A DNA stretch of 64,000 nucleotides from contig VWVY01000005.1 of NCBI GenBank assembly GCA_009846685.1, forward strand, positions 62,001 through 126,000, read 5' to 3'. Made by a program: the position numbers and the translations under genes. Of this stretch, positions 59,940-64,000 are shown piece by piece; within the stretch, counting starts at the first letter, position 1; each line of letters opens with the position of its first letter. Under the pieces are notes generated by a model, which saw only the letters and a program-made list of their open reading frames with translations, did no database searches and was not told the DNA's origin. The DNA comes from Rhizobiales bacterium SYSU XM002. Its GTDB lineage: Bacteria; Pseudomonadota; Alphaproteobacteria; Rhizobiales; Beijerinckiaceae.

Positions 59940-59968
59940 GTGAAAGCGAACACTTTTTCACGATTCAC
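59940..59968 (-). promoter_or_regulatory. GTGAAA inverted repeat upstream of pckA
   Basis: GTGAAA-N10-TTTCAC is an inverted repeat, and TTCACGATTCAC adds a tandem half-site. It lies 159-187 bases before the pckA ATG. It may be a regulator site; the identity is unknown. Confidence 0.3.
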
Positions 59969-60049
59969 GGTTATCATCAGCACTGCCATACCAGTATAGC
60001 GATGAAAGCCAGAGTATTCGCCTGCCGGGAATGAACGAAATTCCGCTCT

Positions 60050-60829
60050 TCAGGTATTTCTCGCGCGCGCGGCGAATTCTTTGAGAACCTCCCTCAACTG
60101 GTCCGGCGACACAACCGGCTGGTCGAACACGAGGCGTGCAACAAGGTCACCGGCCTGAAGATCGAGCCCAAGCGGATCGAGGCCGCTCGCGCGCCAGGCT
60201 GCATCCGGTGCGCCGCACAGCCGCGTGGCATAGAGCGCCAGTGCGTCCCTATGCTCTCCGTTCAGGTGGTCGAGCGCGGAGACTTCCAGTTCCTGAAAGG
60301 CGGTTGTGTCACCGACTGGATTGAGAACGAGTTGCGCGTCGCCATCGAAGGCGCGCGCGAAACCGCCGTTAAGGTGAACACCGCTCGGCAGCAGGCGGAA
60401 GAAGGCGAAGTCCGGAAAATCCGCGTAGAGCTTTGCCTTGGGATGACGCCGGAGATAGCGGTCGCGCAGACGCGGCAGTTCGAGCGGGCCGGCGATCTCG
60501 GCCTGCACCTGCAACGTCAGCCGTGGATGGGCAAGCGGATCGCCCTTCCCGCCCTGCGCCAGCATCAGCGAGGCGCGCTGGTCCTGAAGCAGGTTCTGAG
60601 TATGGGCAGAAAGACGGGAAATCAGGATGACGGGCGTCCCGTCGAAATCGGTGGCGACGCTGGTGAGCGTGACGAAGGGCGCGCCCGACTGGGGATCGAG
60701 CGTGCCGAGCGCGCCGGTGCGCGCGGTGCGCAGGAGGTGGCGCGCGACCGGAATCGGCTCGAAATCCGCAGGCTGGCGCGGATCGCGGGGTGGCATTTCC
60801 GGGGCGAGATTGCGGATTTCATCGGTCAT
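60050..60829 (-). CDS. HugZ-like pyridoxamine-5'-phosphate-oxidase-fold heme-utilisation protein
   Basis: The 259 residues have an N-terminal split-barrel flavin/heme-fold (about 35-165: ARTGALGTLDPQSGAPFVTL, VILISRLSAHTQNLLQD) and a C-terminal DUF2470 domain (about 175-255: LDHLNGEHRDALALYATRL, which holds a His pair). This layout is seen in HugZ/HutZ-type heme-degrading proteins and in plant GluBP relatives. ATG 60829 has GGAG seven bases upstream. It is divergent from chvI across a region with a conspicuous dyad. A role in heme iron use is likely from family, not proven. Confidence 0.83.
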   Translation of the reverse strand: MTDEIRNLAPEMPPRDPRQPADFEPIPVARHLLRTARTGALGTLDPQSGAPFVTLTSVATDFDGTPVILISRLSAHTQNLLQDQRASLMLAQGGKGDPLAHPRLTLQVQAEIAGPLELPRLRDRYLRRHPKAKLYADFPDFAFFRLLPSGVHLNGGFARAFDGDAQLVLNPVGDTTAFQELEVSALDHLNGEHRDALALYATRLCGAPDAAWRASGLDPLGLDLQAGDLVARLVFDQPVVSPDQLREVLKEFAARARNT

Positions 60830-60867
60830 TGTCGATCTCCTGAGCCGTAAGGCCGATGCGACGATTC

Positions 60868-60897
60868 GATTTTCGCTGGAAAAATCCAAGGAAAATC
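60868..60897 (+). promoter_or_regulatory. 30-base dyad operator candidate between HugZ-like gene and chvI
   Basis: GATTTTC-gc-TGGA-aaaa-TCCA-ag-GAAAATC is two nested perfect inverted repeats about one centre (60882/60883). The centre is about 54 bases from the HugZ-like start and 122 from chvI. The size and symmetry suit a dimeric repressor; the regulator is unknown. Confidence 0.5.
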
Positions 60898-61004
60898 ATT
60901 GTCTGCCACAATTCGGCCTGTCTTCGTTCTAGATATCTGTCGCCAGAATAGCCAAATTCATGGCGAGGCGAAGGCCGTGCCGGCGCCCAGCAGAAGGAAG
61001 ACTC

Positions 61005-61703
61005 ATGCCGACGATCGCGCTTGTCGATGACGACCGGAACATCCTGACCTCCGTGTCGATTGCGTTGGAGAACGAGGGTTTCCGCGTTCAGAGCTATACC
61101 GACGGCGCGACCGCGCTCGACGGATTGCGTCAGAGCCCGCCGGATCTCGCCATCTTCGATATCAAGATGCCGCGCATGGACGGCATGGAACTGCTGCGCC
61201 GCCTGCGCCAGAAGTCAGATCTACCCGTGATCTTCCTCACCTCGAAGGACGACGAGATCGACGAGCTGTTCGGCCTCAAGATGGGTGCGGACGATTTCAT
61301 CCGGAAACCGTTCTCGCAACGTCTTCTCGTCGAGCGCGTCAAGGCGATCCTGCGTCGCGCCGGCGCCAAGGATATTCCCGCCTCCAAGGAAGCCGACGCG
61401 AAGGTGCTTGAACGCGGCCTCCTGCGGATGGACCCCGAGCGCCACACCTGCACCTGGAAGGGCGAGCCGGTCGTGCTGACCGTTACCGAGTTCCTGATCC
61501 TCCAGTCGCTCGCCCAGCGTCCCGGCGTGGTCCGGAGCCGCAACGCATTGATGGATGCAGCCTACGACGATCAGGTCTATGTTGACGACCGGACGATCGA
61601 TAGCCACATCAAGCGGCTTCGGAAGAAGTTCAAGCAAGTCGACGACGATTTCGAGATGATCGAGACGCTCTACGGCGTCGGCTATCGCTTCAAGGAAGGC
61701 TGA
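61005..61703 (+). CDS. chvI: Acid-responsive response regulator ChvI
   Basis: This 232-residue OmpR-family regulator has a receiver domain with acidic pair LVDDDRN, phospho-acceptor Asp in [11 protein letters not shown] near residue 52 and Lys in FIRKPFS. The winged-helix effector (about 135-230) has [18 protein letters not shown] and [16 protein letters not shown]. ChvI with ChvG controls exopolysaccharide, acid and host-adaptation genes in rhizobia, Agrobacterium and Brucella (where it is BvrR). ATG 61005 has AGAAGGAAG upstream; an extension to 60960 is not supported. Confidence 0.95.
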   Translation: MPTIALVDDDRNILTSVSIALENEGFRVQSYTDGATALDGLRQSPPDLAIFDIKMPRMDGMELLRRLRQKSDLPVIFLTSKDDEIDELFGLKMGADDFIRKPFSQRLLVERVKAILRRAGAKDIPASKEADAKVLERGLLRMDPERHTCTWKGEPVVLTVTEFLILQSLAQRPGVVRSRNALMDAAYDDQVYVDDRTIDSHIKRLRKKFKQVDDDFEMIETLYGVGYRFKEG

Positions 61704-61737
61704 ACCCGGCGCGCCGCCGGGCTTAAGGGAGGAGCCG

Positions 61738-63531
61738 TTGCTCGACCGCGCCAAGGCGGCTCAGTCCGAGACCGGAACGCCCGGCAGCAGGCCGGATCTC
61801 GCCGATCCGCCGTCTGGTGGCTGGTTCGGGCGTGCGCGCCGGATGTTGCGCTTAAGGCAGGGCCTCGCGCGTCGACTGTCCTCCTCGCTCACGCGGCGCA
61901 TCGCCATCCTGAACCTGGCGGGGCTCGTTGCGCTGTTCATCGGCTTTCTCTGGCTCAACCAGACTCGCGTCGGCGTGATCGATGCACGCGTCCAGTCACT
62001 GTCGCTTCAGGCCGAAATCATCGCTGCGGCGATTTCGAGTGCGGTCGGAACCCAATCCAACCAGCTCGAACTCGATCCGGACAAGCTGCTCCAGCAACAA
62101 CTCAACGATGCGCAGCCGGCCGAGGAGGCAGCACCGAACTGGTTCGAGTTCTCGATCAACCCGGCGCGTGTCGCGCCGGTGCTGCGGCGGCTAGTGACGC
62201 CGACACGTACCCGCGCCCGCATTTACGATCGCGATGGCCTGCTCCTGCTCGATACGCGCGCCTTCTACAACCCGTCCGACTTTTCTGAGACCATCCGCCC
62301 GGTCGTCGAGGACGATTCGACCTGGACCCTGTTCTCGCGCACCTGGAATGCGGTGAAGCAGAGTTTCGGACGTGTCGATATCGGCCAACCGGAAGCGCTC
62401 GCGCCGAACGCGCGTCTGCCTGAGATCGATCGGGCGCTGAAGGGATCGCCGGCCTCTGTCGTCCGCGTGGCGACCAATGGACGGACGATTGTCTTCGCTG
62501 CGACCCCGATCCAGCGCGCCAACGCGGTGCGAGGCGTCCTCCTGCTCTCGACACAAGAAGGCGACGTCGACCGGGTGATTGCGGACGAACGGCGCGGCTA
62601 TGTCATGGTGTTCCTGATCGCGGCCGGCGTGATGCTGGTTCTCTCCGTTCTCTTGGCCGGAACGATCGCCGAGCCCGTGCGGCGGCTCTCCGATGCGGCG
62701 GATCGGGTCCGGCGCGGCATTCGTGCCCGCGAGGAAATTCCCGATTTCTCCGCCCGCTCGGATGAAATCGGTCAGCTCTCGGCCTCGCTGCGGGACATGA
62801 CCGGCGCGCTCTACAACCGCATCGAGGCGATCGAACGCTTCGCGGCCGATGTCAGCCACGAACTCAAGAACCCGCTGACCTCGCTCAGAAGTGCCGTCGA
62901 AACCTTGCCGTTGGCCAGGAAGGAGGAGAGTCGCGAACGCCTGCTCTCCGTCATCATTCACGATGTCAAACGCCTTGACCGCCTGATTACCGATATCTCG
63001 GATGCCTCGCGTCTCGATGCGGAGTTGCAGCGCGGCGGCTCGGAGCCGTTCGATCTTGTCGCGCTCGCCGAAACGGTCGTCGGCATGAAGCGCGATGTTG
63101 CCCAGCCGGGCGATCCCGAGCTTGTCTTTCATCGCGGCACCCTGCCGAAGGGCAAGGGAACTCTCGTGGTCAACGGGCATGACAGCCGCGTCGTGCAGGT
63201 CCTGACCAATCTTATCGACAACGCGCTTTCGTTCACCGCTCCGGGCAAGCCCGTGGTCGTCACGGTCGGGCATGTCGGCGGAATGGCCGAGATTCGGGTG
63301 GAGGACGGAGGCCCCGGCATCCCCGATCACGCGCTCGAACGCATCTTCGAGCGTTTCTATACGGACCGACCGGATCACGGCTTCGGACAAAACTCCGGCC
63401 TTGGCCTCTCGATCTCGAAGCAGATCGTGCTGGCGCATAACGGCACGATCCGGGCCGACAACATCGTTGACGAAGCCGGCAATCGTTGCGGCGCGCGCTT
63501 TATCGTTCGGCTGCCGGTGGCGAGCCCGTGA
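61738..63531 (+). CDS. chvG: Sensor histidine kinase ChvG
   Basis: This is a 597-residue membrane kinase partner of ChvI (ExoS in Sinorhizobium, BvrS in Brucella). Membrane segments at about 55-75 and 285-307 bracket a periplasmic sensor domain. A HAMP linker (AEPVRRLSDAADRVRRG), HisKA with phospho-acceptor His in DVSHELKNPLTSL near residue 376, and the ATPase N, G1 and G2 boxes (LIDNALSF, EDGGPGIP, GLGLSISK) follow. The start is TTG 61738 behind GGAGGAG. Its stop overlaps the hprK start (GTGA). Confidence 0.95.
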   Translation: MLDRAKAAQSETGTPGSRPDLADPPSGGWFGRARRMLRLRQGLARRLSSSLTRRIAILNLAGLVALFIGFLWLNQTRVGVIDARVQSLSLQAEIIAAAISSAVGTQSNQLELDPDKLLQQQLNDAQPAEEAAPNWFEFSINPARVAPVLRRLVTPTRTRARIYDRDGLLLLDTRAFYNPSDFSETIRPVVEDDSTWTLFSRTWNAVKQSFGRVDIGQPEALAPNARLPEIDRALKGSPASVVRVATNGRTIVFAATPIQRANAVRGVLLLSTQEGDVDRVIADERRGYVMVFLIAAGVMLVLSVLLAGTIAEPVRRLSDAADRVRRGIRAREEIPDFSARSDEIGQLSASLRDMTGALYNRIEAIERFAADVSHELKNPLTSLRSAVETLPLARKEESRERLLSVIIHDVKRLDRLITDISDASRLDAELQRGGSEPFDLVALAETVVGMKRDVAQPGDPELVFHRGTLPKGKGTLVVNGHDSRVVQVLTNLIDNALSFTAPGKPVVVTVGHVGGMAEIRVEDGGPGIPDHALERIFERFYTDRPDHGFGQNSGLGLSISKQIVLAHNGTIRADNIVDEAGNRCGARFIVRLPVASP

Positions 63532-63965
63532 GCGAGGGCGGGTATGTCCATGCCTCGGCCTTGGTCGTCGGCGAAAAGGGCGTGCTGGTGCGCGGGCCGT
63601 CAGGTGCGGGGAAATCGCGGCTCGTGGCCGCACTCCGGCAGGCGGCGCAAGCCGGGGGGCGTTTTGCGCGGCTTGTCGGCGACGATCGGGTCGCGCTGCG
63701 GGTTCGCGGCGGCCGGGTTCTCGCAGCGGGGCATCCGGTTGTGGAAGGGCTGCTCGAGCGGCGCGGCATTGGTCTCTGCCGCGTTGCTGTTCTGTCACCC
63801 GCCGTCATCGGACAGGTCGTCGACCTCGTCGCGGAAGCGCCACGGCTGCCGGAGCAGGGCCGCACCATACGGCTGGAAGGTGTCGAGCTGCCGTATTTGC
63901 AGGTCGATGACCGGCTTTCCGGCGCCGATCAGGCGGCTCTGGTGCTATTTTGGCTGTTCGGTTAG
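63528..63965 (+). CDS. hprK: HPr kinase/phosphatase, short alphaproteobacterial form
   Basis: The 145-residue protein contains only the kinase domain of HPr kinase: Walker A VRGPSGAGKSRL (residues 22-33), DDRVALRVRGGRVLAA, and the Walker-B-like region. The N-terminal domain of firmicute HprK is missing, as in Rhizobiales. It phosphorylates HPr of the PTS-Ntr system, linking it to ChvG/ChvI. The start is GTG 63528, overlapping the chvG stop by four bases. The usual next genes (EIIA-Man, HPr) would lie beyond the window. Confidence 0.92.
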   Translation: MSEGGYVHASALVVGEKGVLVRGPSGAGKSRLVAALRQAAQAGGRFARLVGDDRVALRVRGGRVLAAGHPVVEGLLERRGIGLCRVAVLSPAVIGQVVDLVAEAPRLPEQGRTIRLEGVELPYLQVDDRLSGADQAALVLFWLFG

Positions 63966-63981
63966 TTTCGCATGTGCGAAA
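63966..63981 (+). other. Palindrome directly after hprK
   Basis: TTTCGCA-TG-TGCGAAA is a seven-base inverted repeat with a two-base centre that begins directly after the hprK stop. The small centre makes a hairpin terminator unlikely, so it may be an operator of the next gene beyond the window. Confidence 0.3.
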
Positions 63982-64000
63982 AAGGGCGAATGCGACGGGT

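Noticed and set aside
63966-63981. Palindrome after hprK as a terminator
   Set aside because: A two-base centre cannot form a stable loop with the full stem, and the next bases are A-rich on this strand.

Overview
The window is a gene-dense, high-GC stretch of an alphaproteobacterial chromosome, most likely from the order Hyphomicrobiales (Rhizobiales). The reasons are the pckA / chvI-chvG-hprK neighbourhood with a short HPr kinase, a cpa/tad pilus cluster, an OlsB-type acyltransferase, a PmtA-like methyltransferase, an MbfA ferritin-transporter fusion, and an alphaproteobacterial-type heat-shock promoter in front of dnaK. Genus cannot be fixed from the sequence alone. I see no rRNA, tRNA, CRISPR array, insertion sequence or prophage. 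No gene-free stretch exceeds 300 bases; the longest gaps are about 270 (pckA/HugZ-like), 237 (rsmI/lpoA-like) and 234 (cysK/pyrF).

Layout. 1-2774: end of gyrB, tag, and arfB on the opposite strand. 2859-12339: tight-adherence (Tad) pilus machinery, cpaA-B-C-D-E-F-tadB-tadC, closed by a strong terminator, with a TadD-like lipoprotein facing it; no pilin gene and no TadE/F/G are present. 12516-16195: leucyl aminopeptidase, a small MarR regulator, an NlpC/P60 peptidase and a secreted vWA protein. 16198-23908: hrpB and malic enzyme on the minus strand, then mutS. 23875-30350: an unknown membrane protein, iron-linked mbfA with a likely Irr box, comM, a hybrid histidine kinase, and olsB behind a good Pho box. 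30351-36920: an epimerase-like protein, queG and a glutathione transferase (translationally overlapped), uppP, nth, a DUF2244 protein, an Ada-like repair fusion and a TRIC-type channel.

36940-46279: dnaK and dnaJ, a PmtA-like methyltransferase, cysK, pyrF, two DUF1330 paralogues around a divergent exported phosphatase, dapB with a coupled 57-residue membrane protein, and gpmA. 46331-56053 is mostly minus strand: grpE, glnD, gshB, yraN, rsmI, then (after an LpoA-like lipoprotein on plus) hemW, rdgB and rph. 56215-58083: hrcA followed by a two-gene AT-richer islet that looks like an acquired effector/immunity-type pair. 58171-63965: pckA and a HugZ-like protein on minus, divergent from chvI-chvG-hprK.

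The window is mainly core genome, so the interest is in regulation and small modules: an Irr-type operator at mbfA, a Pho box at olsB, RpoH-type promoters at dnaK and (weaker) grpE, CtrA-like sites at cpaB and dnaK, an unexplained 30-bp dyad between the HugZ-like gene and chvI, and the low-GC islet after hrcA. All regulatory calls are by eye from remembered consensus sequences.
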